Below, in pieces: positions 41,807 to 49,891 of a DNA stretch of 64,000 nucleotides. How positions within the stretch are numbered: the first letter of the stretch is position 1; every line of letters starts with the position of its first letter. Source of the DNA: Edaphobacter sp. 12200R-103. GTDB taxonomy: Bacteria; Acidobacteriota; Terriglobia; Terriglobales; Acidobacteriaceae. A program made the position numbers and the translations under genes. Location: contig NZ_CP048114.1 in the NCBI RefSeq assembly GCF_010093025.1, forward strand, positions 186,001 through 250,000, read 5' to 3'. The notes beneath the pieces are model-generated. The model had not been told where the DNA came from, made no database searches, and worked only from the letters and a program-made list of their open reading frames with translations.

Positions 41807-42670
41807 ATGGGTTTATGGAAGAGTACAGCGACCACGCTGGAGATGATCAAGTGGGAGCACTCGATCTTTGCGCTGCCCTTCGCGCTTACAGGAGCTGTTC
41901 TTGCGGCGGGGACGTGGCCGTCTGCGCGAGTGCTGATCTGGATTATCGTATGTATGGTTTCGGCGCGCTCGGCCGCGATGGCTTTTAATCGCCTGGTGGA
42001 TGCACGGCTGGATGCTGCCAATCCCAGGACGGCCAGCCGTGCACTGCCTGCCGGAGCGCTGACCGGAGGCTTTGTTGCGGGGTTTGTCCTGGTCGCCGCG
42101 TCCGTGTTCTTTCTTGGAGCGGCTATGTTGAACCGGCTGACCCTGGAGCTTGCTCCTGTCGCGCTGGCAGTGGTCCTTCTCTACAGCTATATGAAGCGTG
42201 TGACCCGCTGGTCACACCTCGTACTGGGACTGGCGCTGGGGATTGCGCCTGCGGCGGCATGGATTGCGGTTCGCGGAACTCTGGACCCGCGGATCATCAT
42301 CCTTACTCTCGCTGTTCTCCTGTGGGTGGCGGGATTCGATGTGCTGTATGCCTGTCAGGATTTTGAGCATGACAGGCGCGTGGGACTGAACAGCGTGCCT
42401 CAGGCGTTTGGACTCAACGGCGCCTTCTGGATCGCACGGCTGATGCATGCCGGTATGCTCGTCACGCTCTACTGGCTGGTCGGCTCTTTTCATCTTGGCG
42501 GAGTGGCAAAGATCGGGATCGCAGTCGTCGGGGTGCTGCTGCTGTATGAACATCTGATCGTATCGCCCCGCGATCTGCGGCGGATGAACGCCGCCTTCTT
42601 TACGCTGAACGGTGTGATCTCCGTAGTGTTCTTTCTCTTTATTGCAACCGATGTTCTGCTTCGACATTAG
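41807..42670 (+). CDS. UbiA-family polyprenyltransferase (MqnP-like candidate)
   Basis: UbiA enzymes attach a polyprenyl chain to an aromatic ring on the membrane. This 287-residue protein has eight or nine TM helices and both aspartate-rich motifs: NRLVDARLDAANPRT (NxxxDxxxD, first) and FDVLYACQDFEHDRRVGLNS (DxxxD, second). HSIFALPFALTGAVLA is characteristic of the 'UbiA_other' branch, often linked to the futalosine menaquinone route, where the enzyme is called MqnP. Quinone context is supported only by ubiE/menG at 15 kb. Which aromatic substrate it uses cannot be decided here. AAAGG is very close to the ATG, so the start is not certain. Confidence 0.85.
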   Translation: MGLWKSTATTLEMIKWEHSIFALPFALTGAVLAAGTWPSARVLIWIIVCMVSARSAAMAFNRLVDARLDAANPRTASRALPAGALTGGFVAGFVLVAASVFFLGAAMLNRLTLELAPVALAVVLLYSYMKRVTRWSHLVLGLALGIAPAAAWIAVRGTLDPRIIILTLAVLLWVAGFDVLYACQDFEHDRRVGLNSVPQAFGLNGAFWIARLMHAGMLVTLYWLVGSFHLGGVAKIGIAVVGVLLLYEHLIVSPRDLRRMNAAFFTLNGVISVVFFLFIATDVLLRH

Positions 42671-42687
42671 CGGAGGGAGAAAAACAA

Positions 42688-42718
42688 AACGCCCGCCGTC
42701 GATTGGCGGGCGTTCTTG
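42688..42718. terminator. Bidirectional terminator between ubiA-like and csbD-like genes
   Basis: AACGCCCGCC (42688-42697) and GGCGGGCGTT (42705-42714) are perfect complements around a 7-nt loop. The plus strand continues CTTGTTTT; the minus strand continues TTGTTTTT. It can end both convergent transcripts. Confidence 0.88.
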
Positions 42719-42733
42719 TTTTCGCAAAAAAGG

Positions 42734-43006
42734 CTACGAGTTGCGCTTCTCGTCAAGCTTGGCGTTGATGTTGTCCTTTATGTTCCTGGCAGTATCTACA
42801 ATGCGGTCTCGCGCACTGTCGGCTCTGTCTGCACGGTTGTCTGCGACAACATCTTTCGCGTTGCCGTAGGTCTCCTTGGCGGCGCCCTTTACCTGGTCTG
42901 CTACTCCTGAGTTTGCCAAACTCTGGTCGTCGAGCGCTTCTCCGATCTTCTGCTTGAGCGCTCCTGCAACCTGATCGAATTTGCCTTCCAGCTTTTCCTT
43001 ATTCAT
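42734..43006 (-). CDS. CsbD-family stress protein
   Basis: The 90-residue product starts NKEKLEGKFDQVAGALKQKI, the standard CsbD opening, with a second half of similar amphipathic helices (KETYGNAKDVVADNRADRAD). It is highly charged, lacks a signal peptide and is expected to be cytosolic. CsbD-like proteins are general-stress proteins of unknown mechanism, abundant in stationary phase. AAGGGAG precedes the ATG. A second small stress-type gene (lmo0937 family) lies just upstream on the same strand, a pairing seen in other soil bacteria. Confidence 0.92.
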   Translation of the reverse strand: MNKEKLEGKFDQVAGALKQKIGEALDDQSLANSGVADQVKGAAKETYGNAKDVVADNRADRADSARDRIVDTARNIKDNINAKLDEKRNS

Positions 43007-43078
43007 ACATAGACTCCCTTTTTCTGCTGAACCCGAGGTATCCCCTCATGTGGAAGGGCCACCGACTGGTGCAACCAG

Positions 43079-43228
43079 CTATAACGCGCGTCGTCCACTC
43101 AGTAGGTTGAAGATGAGAACAATGATTGCCAGCACGAGCAGGATGTGGATCCAACCGCCAAGGGTGTAGCTGCTGACCAAACCAACAAGCCAGAGAATGA
43201 ACAGAATGATCGTAATCGTCCAAAGCAT
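43079..43228 (-). CDS. lmo0937-family small membrane protein
   Basis: The start at 43228 is fixed by GGAG six nt upstream; the longer open frame is not coding. The 49-residue product is two TM helices: MLWTITIILFILWLVGLVSS and WIHILLVLAIIVLIFNLLSG, joined by YTLGG and ending RRAL. This matches the lmo0937/DUF5670 group of tiny membrane proteins, often found with CsbD and other stress genes. Function is unknown. It is divergent from pheA. Confidence 0.85.
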   Translation of the reverse strand: MLWTITIILFILWLVGLVSSYTLGGWIHILLVLAIIVLIFNLLSGRRAL

Positions 43229-43344
43229 TGGTAGCTCCTGAAAAGGGATAGTTACGACTTCACAATTCCTGCGGCCTACGAAGAAACACGGCACGCGGCC
43301 TTCCTGTTGTATGGTGCGGTGTAGGGACGGTAGGTTGCCATTCA

Positions 43345-43359
43345 TGTCTAAAATAGACA
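43345..43359 (+). promoter_or_regulatory. Palindrome over a candidate -10 box of pheA
   Basis: TGTCTA-AAA-TAGACA is a perfect 6-3-6 dyad. It contains TAAAAT, a good -10 match, ending about 22 nt before the pheA start. A repressor bound here would block the promoter, but no good -35 box is visible and the regulator is unknown. Confidence 0.35.
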
Positions 43360-43375
43360 GCAGGGAGAATAGTTT

Positions 43376-44224
43376 TTGAAGATTGCGATTCAAGGGGAGC
43401 TTGGCTCCAACAGCCATATGGCCACGTTGCAGATGTTGGGCAACGAAGCGAAGGATCTCAGCATCGCACCCTGCAACGTTTCAGCGGAAGTGATGGCGAG
43501 AGTGATCTCTCGCGATGTCGATGCAGCCGTGCTGCCTATTGAGAACAGCCTTCATGGCTCGGTTGCCGAGCACTACGACCTTTTGCTGGAGTTGGATGTT
43601 CGCATCGAACGTGAGAGTCTTTTTCGCGTCCGGCACAATCTGATTGCTGCTCCCGGAGTATCGATGGCTGACCTGCGCCGCGTCCTCTCGCACCCGGTCG
43701 CTTTATCGCAGTGCAGAAAGTTTCTGGCTTCGCACCCTGAGCTGGAAGCCATGCCTTTCTATGACACGGCCGGAAGTGTGAAGCACCTGATGGAACATCA
43801 ATTAAGAGATGTCGCCGGAATTGCTCCCGAGCTTGCGGCCAGCCAGTATGGCGCCCAGGTTCTGCTTCCTGCGATTGAAGATCACGCGCAAAACTTTACG
43901 CGATTTCATCTGGTGCGACGCAGCGATGATCCCTATCTGCTTCCGGCTCAGCAGCCTGAGAACAAGATGAGCCTTGCGTTCGCAATCGACCATCGTCCAG
44001 GCACGCTCGTGGCTGCACTTGAAAGACTCGCCTGGGCAGGCGTCGACCTGACCAAGATCGAATCTCGCCCGGTCCCTGGCAGCCCCTGGGAGTACGTTTT
44101 TTATGTGGATGTGCGGTTTGATTCGGCCTCCATGGCCGAGGCTGCCGTGGCCGCACTCATGGAGCATTGCCGGATGGTGAAGGTGCTCGGAAGATACCGC
44201 GCAGCCTCAACTACGGCTGAATGA
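43376..44224 (+). CDS. pheA: Prephenate dehydratase
   Basis: This monofunctional enzyme converts prephenate to phenylpyruvate for phenylalanine synthesis. The catalytic domain (residues ~1-180) shows IQGELGSNSHMATLQMLGN, VLPIENSLHGSVAEHYDLL and FTRFHLVRR with the Thr-Arg-Phe motif. The C-terminal ACT domain (~195-275) has MSLAFAIDHRPGTLVAALE and LTKIESRPVPGSPWEYVFYV; the ESRP motif binds phenylalanine, so feedback inhibition is expected. No chorismate mutase domain is fused. The TTG start at 43376 is supported by GGGAG eight nt upstream and by alignment with the conserved N-terminus. The 3' end overlaps the EVE gene by 14 nt on the opposite strand. Confidence 0.94.
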   Translation: MKIAIQGELGSNSHMATLQMLGNEAKDLSIAPCNVSAEVMARVISRDVDAAVLPIENSLHGSVAEHYDLLLELDVRIERESLFRVRHNLIAAPGVSMADLRRVLSHPVALSQCRKFLASHPELEAMPFYDTAGSVKHLMEHQLRDVAGIAPELAASQYGAQVLLPAIEDHAQNFTRFHLVRRSDDPYLLPAQQPENKMSLAFAIDHRPGTLVAALERLAWAGVDLTKIESRPVPGSPWEYVFYVDVRFDSASMAEAAVAALMEHCRMVKVLGRYRAASTTAE

Positions 44225-44591
44225 GCCATTCGTACTGCTCTTCTGTCAGAGGGACTACAGAAAGACGGAACTGGCGAAAGAGGATGGAGCCCTGGAAGAC
44301 AGGAGCTTCGCGAATCTCAGCCAGCGGCTTCTCGCGCTTTAGCCGCTTGACGGGCGCGATGCGGACGATTGGGTTCTTCGTATCCGTAGGATTCACGGAG
44401 ACGACCTTCGCCGTGCCTATGGCTGCTTTGCCGATGTTGGAGTGATAGATCACCAACCGATCCCCTTTCTTCATATTCCGCAGCGTCAGCAGGGCCTGGT
44501 TGTTTGAGATTCCATCCCACGTTGTCTCTCCGTCGCGAAGTAGATCGTCGAAGGAGTACTTGTTCGGTTCCGTCTTCAGCAGGTAGGGCAT
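44211..44591 (-). CDS. EVE-domain protein
   Basis: EVE domains are PUA-like folds thought to read modified bases in DNA or RNA. The 126-residue protein is close to the minimal domain: YLLKTEPNKYSFDDLLRDGE, TWDGISNNQALLTLRNMKKG, DRLVIYHSNIGKAAIGTAKV and QFRLSVVPLTEEQYEW. It is slightly shorter than the usual ~150 residues, missing part of the C-terminal strand. It is convergent with pheA and the two stops overlap by 14 nt. No restriction or methyltransferase gene is nearby, so a housekeeping role is likelier than defence. Confidence 0.92.
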   Translation of the reverse strand: MPYLLKTEPNKYSFDDLLRDGETTWDGISNNQALLTLRNMKKGDRLVIYHSNIGKAAIGTAKVVSVNPTDTKNPIVRIAPVKRLKREKPLAEIREAPVFQGSILFRQFRLSVVPLTEEQYEWLIQP

Positions 44592-44748
44592 GGTGATAGG
44601 TTACCGCGCTCTGCCTGCTGATTCCATGGGGATCTCTGGAGCATTTCACGCCATGAGTTGGCTTCAGGAAGGATCTGCGAACGTCGTTTTCCTCGGGAAA
44701 GACGGCGCAGACCTTTGTGATTCGCTCTCCACTTTCGCGGGAGATGCT

Positions 44749-45585
44749 TTATCCTCCCAGGTCAACTAGGCGAACCTGCGAGAGGGGCTGATTGAGAAAG
44801 CTCGAGCCGAGGCGCTGGAACTTTTCAATGGAGTCTGTAGCGTAAAAGAGATGTTCGGGCTGCGTACCTTCGGCAGGAGCAATGGGCCAGGGGAGCGCCG
44901 CGGCCACGGCCTGGGCGGTCGCAGCGGCGGAGTCGATGATCTGCATGGGATGATGCAGTGTCTTGAGGGTCGTCTCGATCAGAGGCTTGAGCAGCGGATA
45001 GTGAGTGCATCCCAGCAACAGAACATTCGCGTTGGGTGCCTGTTCCAGGGCCTCGAGGAGATAGATACGCAGAACTTCAAGAGCGACGGCTTTTTGCGCT
45101 GGTTGTTCAAGCCAGCCTTCTTCCACAAGCGGAACCAGCAGCGGGCATGCCTTCTCGGTCGAGGGCAGTCCGGCAGCACTCAGGCTGCGGGAGTAGGCTC
45201 GCGACTGCGTCGTAGCGGCTGTAGCCAGGACGACGACATGGGCTTCTTCGATTCCCTGAGGGGTGGCCTTGGCCGCTGTCAGAGCGGCCTGGGTCCCGGG
45301 TTCGACCACCCCGATCACCGGAATGGAGAGCGTGGCGCGAATATCGTCGATCGCCAGGGCCGTGGCCGTGTTGCAGGCGATCACCAGCAGATCGGCTCCC
45401 TGATCGACAAGAAACTTCGCGCTTGAGATGGCATAACGCGCAATGGTCTCTCGGGATTTAGAGCCGTAGGGGAGCCGTGCCGTATCGCCGAGGTAGACGT
45501 AACGGGTATCGGGAATGAGCATGAGCAGCTCGCGGAGAACTGTCAGGCCGCCGAATCCGGAATCGAAGACACCGATGGTTTTCAT
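44749..45585 (-). CDS. murI: Glutamate racemase
   Basis: MurI makes D-glutamate for peptidoglycan. The sequence starts MKTIGVFDSGFGGLTVLREL with the substrate-binding FDSGFGG, followed by VYLGDTARLPYGSKSRETI, LLVIACNTATALAIDDIRAT (first catalytic Cys) and NVLLLGCTHYPLLKPLIE (second catalytic Cys and His). The length of 279 residues is typical. The frame is open for 237 codons upstream, but homology and an ATGA overlap with the GerMN gene fix the start at 45585. It is the last gene of an amidase-GerMN-murI operon. Confidence 0.96.
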   Translation of the reverse strand: MKTIGVFDSGFGGLTVLRELLMLIPDTRYVYLGDTARLPYGSKSRETIARYAISSAKFLVDQGADLLVIACNTATALAIDDIRATLSIPVIGVVEPGTQAALTAAKATPQGIEEAHVVVLATAATTQSRAYSRSLSAAGLPSTEKACPLLVPLVEEGWLEQPAQKAVALEVLRIYLLEALEQAPNANVLLLGCTHYPLLKPLIETTLKTLHHPMQIIDSAAATAQAVAAALPWPIAPAEGTQPEHLFYATDSIEKFQRLGSSFLNQPLSQVRLVDLGG

Positions 45586-46208
45586 GGTTGCGTGGCCGCC
45601 TCGCTTGGCGCGGGTGGATGCATGGACGTATCGACCAGAGCATAAGGATGATCCAGCCCGGCGTGTCCCGCGAGGGTCGGACGGGACTGGCCATCGATCA
45701 GAAATCGTACTTCTTTGAAATCTGGAAACGCTGCGTGAAGCGTGCCGATGATGGAGTTCAGCGTAAGCTGCTCGACCTCGATCCCGGAAGGGTGGTTGTC
45801 CACAAACGACCCGCGGAAGTTCACCAGGATGGTCCGTTTCGCGCCGGCAGGCATATCTGAGAGTAGAAAGATGTCGTCCACGGAAGGCCCACTCTGAAGC
45901 GGATGGGCAGAGTCCGGCTGCGAGTATTGGGCAAGTAGATTTTCGACCAGAGACCGAGCCTTGAGCGACGGATCCTGCGGCAGAGCAATCTGCGAACGGA
46001 TAGGACGTATGGCTCCATCGGCATCCGAGGCGACGTAGAGCGTAACTTCCTCGGTGGCCGTGGTCGTTGGAGCGGCCAGAGGAGTGGCATCGTTCAGGGC
46101 GGTCAGGCGCTTTTGCGCCTCTCTGCACCCTCGCAGCAGAAAAGCACCCATCCCCAGGATGCAACTGACGAGAATCCAGAACAGAACGCGCTGGTAGCGG
46201 GGAATCAT
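45582..46208 (-). CDS. Membrane-anchored GerMN-domain protein
   Basis: One N-terminal TM helix (VLFWILVSCILGMGAFLL) anchors a periplasmic GerMN domain at residues ~55-185: VTLYVASDADGAIRPIRSQI, KARSLVENLLAQYSQPD and LPAGAKRTILVNFRGSF-like segments ending NSIIGTLHAAFPDFKEVRFL. GerMN was named from spore germination proteins but is widespread in non-spore-formers, where it accompanies cell-wall enzymes. It overlaps the amidase stop by 4 nt and murI by 4 nt, so all three are co-translated. The GerMN domain probably binds a wall component or the amidase; this is inferred from context. Confidence 0.88.
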   Translation of the reverse strand: MIPRYQRVLFWILVSCILGMGAFLLRGCREAQKRLTALNDATPLAAPTTTATEEVTLYVASDADGAIRPIRSQIALPQDPSLKARSLVENLLAQYSQPDSAHPLQSGPSVDDIFLLSDMPAGAKRTILVNFRGSFVDNHPSGIEVEQLTLNSIIGTLHAAFPDFKEVRFLIDGQSRPTLAGHAGLDHPYALVDTSMHPPAPSEAATQP

Positions 46209-47056
46209 TGCGTTGCTCCTGCGCGCCCAGCGCTGGTTTGCGTGGGAGAAGGTGCGTTGTGGGTGCGGAACGACGCGATGGCGGTGGCAAGTGCATTGAT
46301 CACTCGCTGCTGATAGGCGCCGTCCGTGACCGGTACGACTTTGCCGGAGTCACCCTTGAGTGGGGATATCTCAACGGCAACCGCCGGGCAGATCAGGTTA
46401 TCGATGGGGGGCACGGATCCTCGAAGCAGAAGCACGGGAACATGAGCATCCTCAAGCGCAAGGCCAAGCTCATTGGCGAGCCGGGTGCTCATCGCAACCA
46501 TTGGCTCCTGGGCGCGATCCCAGGGGAGCGCGCGGGCTGAGGACTTCTCGTTTGCCTGTGGAAGCGACGAGGACACCAGATGAACGCCGGTGCCTGAGCC
46601 GGTTGCATGAAGAAGAAGGCAAACCAGTGGACGGTCGTGGTTCGCGATTCCAGCCCGCATATCGCTGGCCAGCTCATCTGCGGGGTCGGAGTCGCGGGTG
46701 GCGACCACGGTAAACCCTTGTGCCACGAGGGCCGGGCGCAGCTTCTGTGCGAAAGCGAGTGTGACGTCCTTCTCCGCGGTTGTGCCGGATATCTGTGCGC
46801 CATTGTCCCGCCCACCATGTGCGGGGTCCAGAACGATGAGATTCCGATAGAACGCTGGCGCAGGTTTAGGCGTCGCAGGAGCGCTGGTGGGCGCCTGGAC
46901 CTGTGGTGTGGGCATCGGCCTGCTCTGCTGCGCACGCATCGGCGCTGCAGTATAGGTCAGCAGAAGCATCGCAGGCGTCAGGATGGAGAAGCGTTTCGAG
47001 ATCACAGGTCTTGGGGGAGGTCTTCGGTTCCATTTTAGCGGCGATGCCGCTCGCAC
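46205..47056 (-). CDS. N-acetylmuramoyl-L-alanine amidase (Amidase_3)
   Basis: Zinc amidases of this family cut the bond between MurNAc and the stem peptide. The motifs are FYRNLIVLDPAHGGRDNGAQ (first His ligand), TAEKDVTLAFAQKL (Glu ligand), VCLLLHATGSGTG (second His) and PAVAVEISPL (catalytic Glu). The second-His motif differs from the usual S-[IL]-H-x-N, lacking the Asn. The start is uncertain: GTG 47056 gives a long basic N-terminus, while GTG 47005 (VISKRFSILTPAMLLLTYTA) gives a normal signal peptide. It leads the amidase-GerMN-murI operon. Confidence 0.88.
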   Translation of the reverse strand: MRAASPLKWNRRPPPRPVISKRFSILTPAMLLLTYTAAPMRAQQSRPMPTPQVQAPTSAPATPKPAPAFYRNLIVLDPAHGGRDNGAQISGTTAEKDVTLAFAQKLRPALVAQGFTVVATRDSDPADELASDMRAGIANHDRPLVCLLLHATGSGTGVHLVSSSLPQANEKSSARALPWDRAQEPMVAMSTRLANELGLALEDAHVPVLLLRGSVPPIDNLICPAVAVEISPLKGDSGKVVPVTDGAYQQRVINALATAIASFRTHNAPSPTQTSAGRAGATQ

Positions 47057-47150
47057 GCTCTGCGGGTACTGCCGAAAGCATGGTTTGGAGGCGGAACGGG
47101 CCTCGCCGCTCCCCTGGAAGACGTCTGCAGGAGCGGCGAGGTCTGAAAGA

Positions 47151-48506
47151 TTAATCCAGCGCGTAGATTGCCAGTCCGCTCAGGAGCTTCGGATAGAAGT
47201 CGGTCGATTTCTGAGGCATGACATCGCCGGCCAAAGAGACCTCTTTGAGCTGTTCGAGTGTGATGGGCTTGATAAGAAAGGCGATGTTCGCGTCGCCATC
47301 GGTTACCATGGCGGCTGCTTCGTCGGCCTCCCGCAGGTAGCTTACGCTTCCCAGCCGGGTAATCGTCTCCTGACCGAGCCCCAGCAGCTTGTCCAGGACG
47401 ATCCTGTGAAGCTGCACCACGTCCAGTTGCCGCTGCCGGACCGGCAAATCCTGCAGCAGGGGGGCGATCGCTTCGGGCTTGGCAGTCATCAGGTAGCTTC
47501 CATCGACCGTAACGGCGACAAAGGCAGTGCGATCGGTGGAAGAAAGAACGGATACGTCGTGGGATGGAAGTTCCTTGATGTCAAAGTAGGCGCTGGCGCG
47601 GGTAATAAAGTCCGGCGAAGAAAAGCCTTCGATGCCGTGGACCACGCGGTGCGTCGGCAGGATCGTAATCCCGGGCGCGTCCATATTGACGAAGGTCATC
47701 ATCATTGCGGCTTCAGGGAAGGGAGGAGACGGCAGATGGCTGGGGGAGAGCTTTTCGTCTTCGTCGCGCGGCTGGTTCAGGGGCAGCTTCAGCTGCGCCG
47801 AACGCTCCTTTGCGTAGGCCACCGAGGTTTCGTATCGATGGTGGCCGTCAGCGATAATCAGCTTCTTGTCTCCCATTGCCGTAACCAGCAGGTTGATCAA
47901 CGTGGGATCGGTCAGCTTCCAAACCTTGTGGACGACTCCATACTCATCTGTGATGGCCAGGTCTGCAGGCCTGGAATCCACCCGGCCAGGGCCGTTGACC
48001 CCAAAGATCAGCTTTTCGGCGGTGAAGGCCGGATCCGAATAGAGCATATAGATTTGTTCGCAGTACGCCCGCGTAGCCTTGAAGAGGCTCATGCGGTCGC
48101 TCTTATGCTTGGGAAAGGTCTGTTCGTGGCGGAAGACGACCTTATCGGCGTAGTCGTAGAGATGGCCGAGAGCGATAAAGCCTCTTCGTTCTCTTACTTC
48201 GTTGGTATGAGGAACGGTATAGGTCTGAGAATAGCCATAGAGTGCAGGCTCTGCCTCTTCCTGCAGGATCTCGTCCTTGCGCCAGGAGCGAAATGTCTCT
48301 GCCGCGCGGGTATAGACGTTTTCCTGCTCGTTATCGCCGGGCAGGTGCTTGCCCAGGATGATGCGCACCAGGTTGTAGGGGCTGGCCGCGTAGTAGCGGT
48401 CCTGCATGGCCGGCGTGATCTTGTCGTACGGCTGGGTGACAACGTCTTCCATGCTGACGCGGCCGAGGTTATAGCGAAGAGCGCGGAATGGGTAGACGCG
48501 GGCCAT
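47151..48506 (-). CDS. DUF1015 family protein
   Basis: The 451-residue cytosolic protein starts MARVYPFRALRYNLGRVSME and contains the family hallmarks VVTQPYDKITPAMQDRYYA, NLVRIILGK, IADGHHRYETSVAYAKERS and IYMLYSDP. The GHHRYETS motif resembles a ParB/phosphotransfer-type active site and is found throughout the family. DUF1015 is widespread, often close to glycerate or serine metabolism genes, but its function is not established. The gene is monocistronic and divergent from the VWA pair; a hairpin lies in its probable 5' leader. Confidence 0.92.
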   Translation of the reverse strand: MARVYPFRALRYNLGRVSMEDVVTQPYDKITPAMQDRYYAASPYNLVRIILGKHLPGDNEQENVYTRAAETFRSWRKDEILQEEAEPALYGYSQTYTVPHTNEVRERRGFIALGHLYDYADKVVFRHEQTFPKHKSDRMSLFKATRAYCEQIYMLYSDPAFTAEKLIFGVNGPGRVDSRPADLAITDEYGVVHKVWKLTDPTLINLLVTAMGDKKLIIADGHHRYETSVAYAKERSAQLKLPLNQPRDEDEKLSPSHLPSPPFPEAAMMMTFVNMDAPGITILPTHRVVHGIEGFSSPDFITRASAYFDIKELPSHDVSVLSSTDRTAFVAVTVDGSYLMTAKPEAIAPLLQDLPVRQRQLDVVQLHRIVLDKLLGLGQETITRLGSVSYLREADEAAAMVTDGDANIAFLIKPITLEQLKEVSLAGDVMPQKSTDFYPKLLSGLAIYALD

Positions 48507-48646
48507 GCTTCTGTTTGGAATCTCCCTCGAAGATAGATCGTATGCATTGATTGTACGGGGCAGGGCTGGAGCATACCTGTTACTGCGCCCATCTTTCTGG
48601 CGTCAGCGTGACAAAGAAGCGAAGAACTGCGTCTAAAAAAACAGAA

Positions 48647-48686
48647 GTCCGCAGCGATGGTCGAATCGAGTGTATATTCTGCGGAC
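48647..48686 (-). promoter_or_regulatory. Hairpin with T-run in the leader of the DUF1015 gene
   Basis: GTCCGCAG (48647-48654) and CTGCGGAC (48679-48686) are perfect complements, 24 nt apart. On the minus strand the stem is followed, after TTCTG, by seven T. The loop is large for an intrinsic terminator. It could be an attenuator for DUF1015 or an operator. Confidence 0.35.
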
Positions 48687-48719
48687 GGGGTTCTCTGTCG
48701 AGCTATTTATGGACCAGGG

Positions 48720-48749
48720 TTGACCTGGAAGAACCTTCAGGGGCAGAAT
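48720..48749 (+). promoter_or_regulatory. Candidate promoter of the VWA operon
   Basis: TTGACC (48720-48725) and CAGAAT (48744-48749) are 18 nt apart. The -35 box overlaps a dyad CCAGG-GTTGA-CCTGG, so a regulator could act here. The -10 match is only moderate. Confidence 0.35.
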
Positions 48750-48772
48750 GCAGGCCGGGTGAGGGGTCTGGG

Positions 48773-49891
48773 ATGACCAGAGGTTTACGGAACGGGGAAA
48801 GAGCGTCCGGCAGTGGTTGCGGAAGAGTTGTGCTGTCAGGCCACGTATTTCGACGAATCGAATCCGTGCCCTTGCTTTCGATACTGCTGGTATCTCTGCT
48901 CGCTGCCTGGGGGACGGTGCAGGCCCATGCGCAGGAGAATCCTCTGGGGGAGATTCATACGCAGGCTCCGCCGCCCCCTCCTAAGACGCCGGAGGATGCC
49001 CGGCCAGTGGTTGAGGGAGCAGGAAACGTTGCGGCAAGTGGAACCTCCCGGCGCGGCGCCAGGCTACGCGTCGATGTAAATCTGGTCCTGGTGCCAGCCA
49101 CCGTGACTGACCCGATGAACCGGCTGGTTACGGGGCTGGAGAGAGAGAACTTTGAGATCTACGACAATAATGTCGGCCAGATCATCAAGAGCTTTTCGAC
49201 AGATGATGCCCCGGTCACGATCGGGATTGTCTTCGATCTGAGCGGCAGCATGAACTCCAAGTTCAACCGTGCCCGCCGGGCGCTTAGCGAGTTTCTGCGA
49301 ACCTCCAACCCCCAGGACGAGTTTTTCGTGGTCGGCTTCAATGACAGGCCGGCAGTCATCGTTGATTACACGTCGGATATCGACGATATCGAGGCCCGTA
49401 TGGTGATGCTGAAGCCGGAGAATCGCACGGCTTTAATTGATGCGGCTTATCTGGGAATCTCGAAGCTCCGCGATGCCAAGTATGAGCGCAAGGCTCTGTT
49501 GATTATCTCGGACGGAGGCGATAATCGCAGCCGTTATACGGAAGGCGAGCTGCGAAGGGCTGTTCGCGAGAGTGATGTGCAGATCTACTCCATCGGCATC
49601 TTCGATCAGTATGCGCCTACTCAGGAAGAGCAGCTTGGCCCAGTTCTGTTGAGCGATATCTGCGACATGACCGGGGGAAGAATGTTCCGCGTAGGAGACA
49701 TCGCCGATCTGGGAGACATCGCAACGCGCATCAGCGCAGAGTTGAGAAACGAGTATGTGCTGGGGTATCGGCCGTCGGATATGAAGAAAGATGGAAACTG
49801 GCGTAAATTGAAGATAAAGCTGGTGCCACCGCCGGGGCTGCCGCCTCTCACGGTGCACAATCGCCAGGGGTACTATGCACCTTCGGAGTAA
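48773..49891 (+). CDS. VWFA-related acidobacterial-domain protein, first of a tandem pair
   Basis: ATG 48773 is preferred; the frame upstream lacks coding features. After a basic N-terminus and signal segment (VPLLSILLVSLLAAWGTVQA) and a Pro-rich linker, the von Willebrand A fold spans residues ~95-370: VNLVLVPATVTDPMNRLVTG, then the MIDAS DLSGSMNSK, ALIDAAYLGISKLRDAKY and LLIISDGGDNRSRY. RNEYVLGYRPSD and GYYAPSE at the end are hallmarks of the acidobacterial TIGR03436 type. The protein is exported and probably binds a divalent cation and a protein ligand. Its 3' end overlaps the second VWA gene by 17 nt. Confidence 0.9.
   Translation: MTRGLRNGERASGSGCGRVVLSGHVFRRIESVPLLSILLVSLLAAWGTVQAHAQENPLGEIHTQAPPPPPKTPEDARPVVEGAGNVAASGTSRRGARLRVDVNLVLVPATVTDPMNRLVTGLERENFEIYDNNVGQIIKSFSTDDAPVTIGIVFDLSGSMNSKFNRARRALSEFLRTSNPQDEFFVVGFNDRPAVIVDYTSDIDDIEARMVMLKPENRTALIDAAYLGISKLRDAKYERKALLIISDGGDNRSRYTEGELRRAVRESDVQIYSIGIFDQYAPTQEEQLGPVLLSDICDMTGGRMFRVGDIADLGDIATRISAELRNEYVLGYRPSDMKKDGNWRKLKIKLVPPPGLPPLTVHNRQGYYAPSE

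Noticed and set aside
43311..43379. The 22-codon ORF before pheA as an attenuator leader peptide
   Set aside because: It has only two Phe codons, no terminator follows, and the space before pheA is too small for alternative hairpins.
45586..46296. N-terminal extension of glutamate racemase
   Set aside because: The frame is open for 237 codons, but it is antisense-free filler over the GerMN gene in another frame; homology begins at the ATG at 45585.
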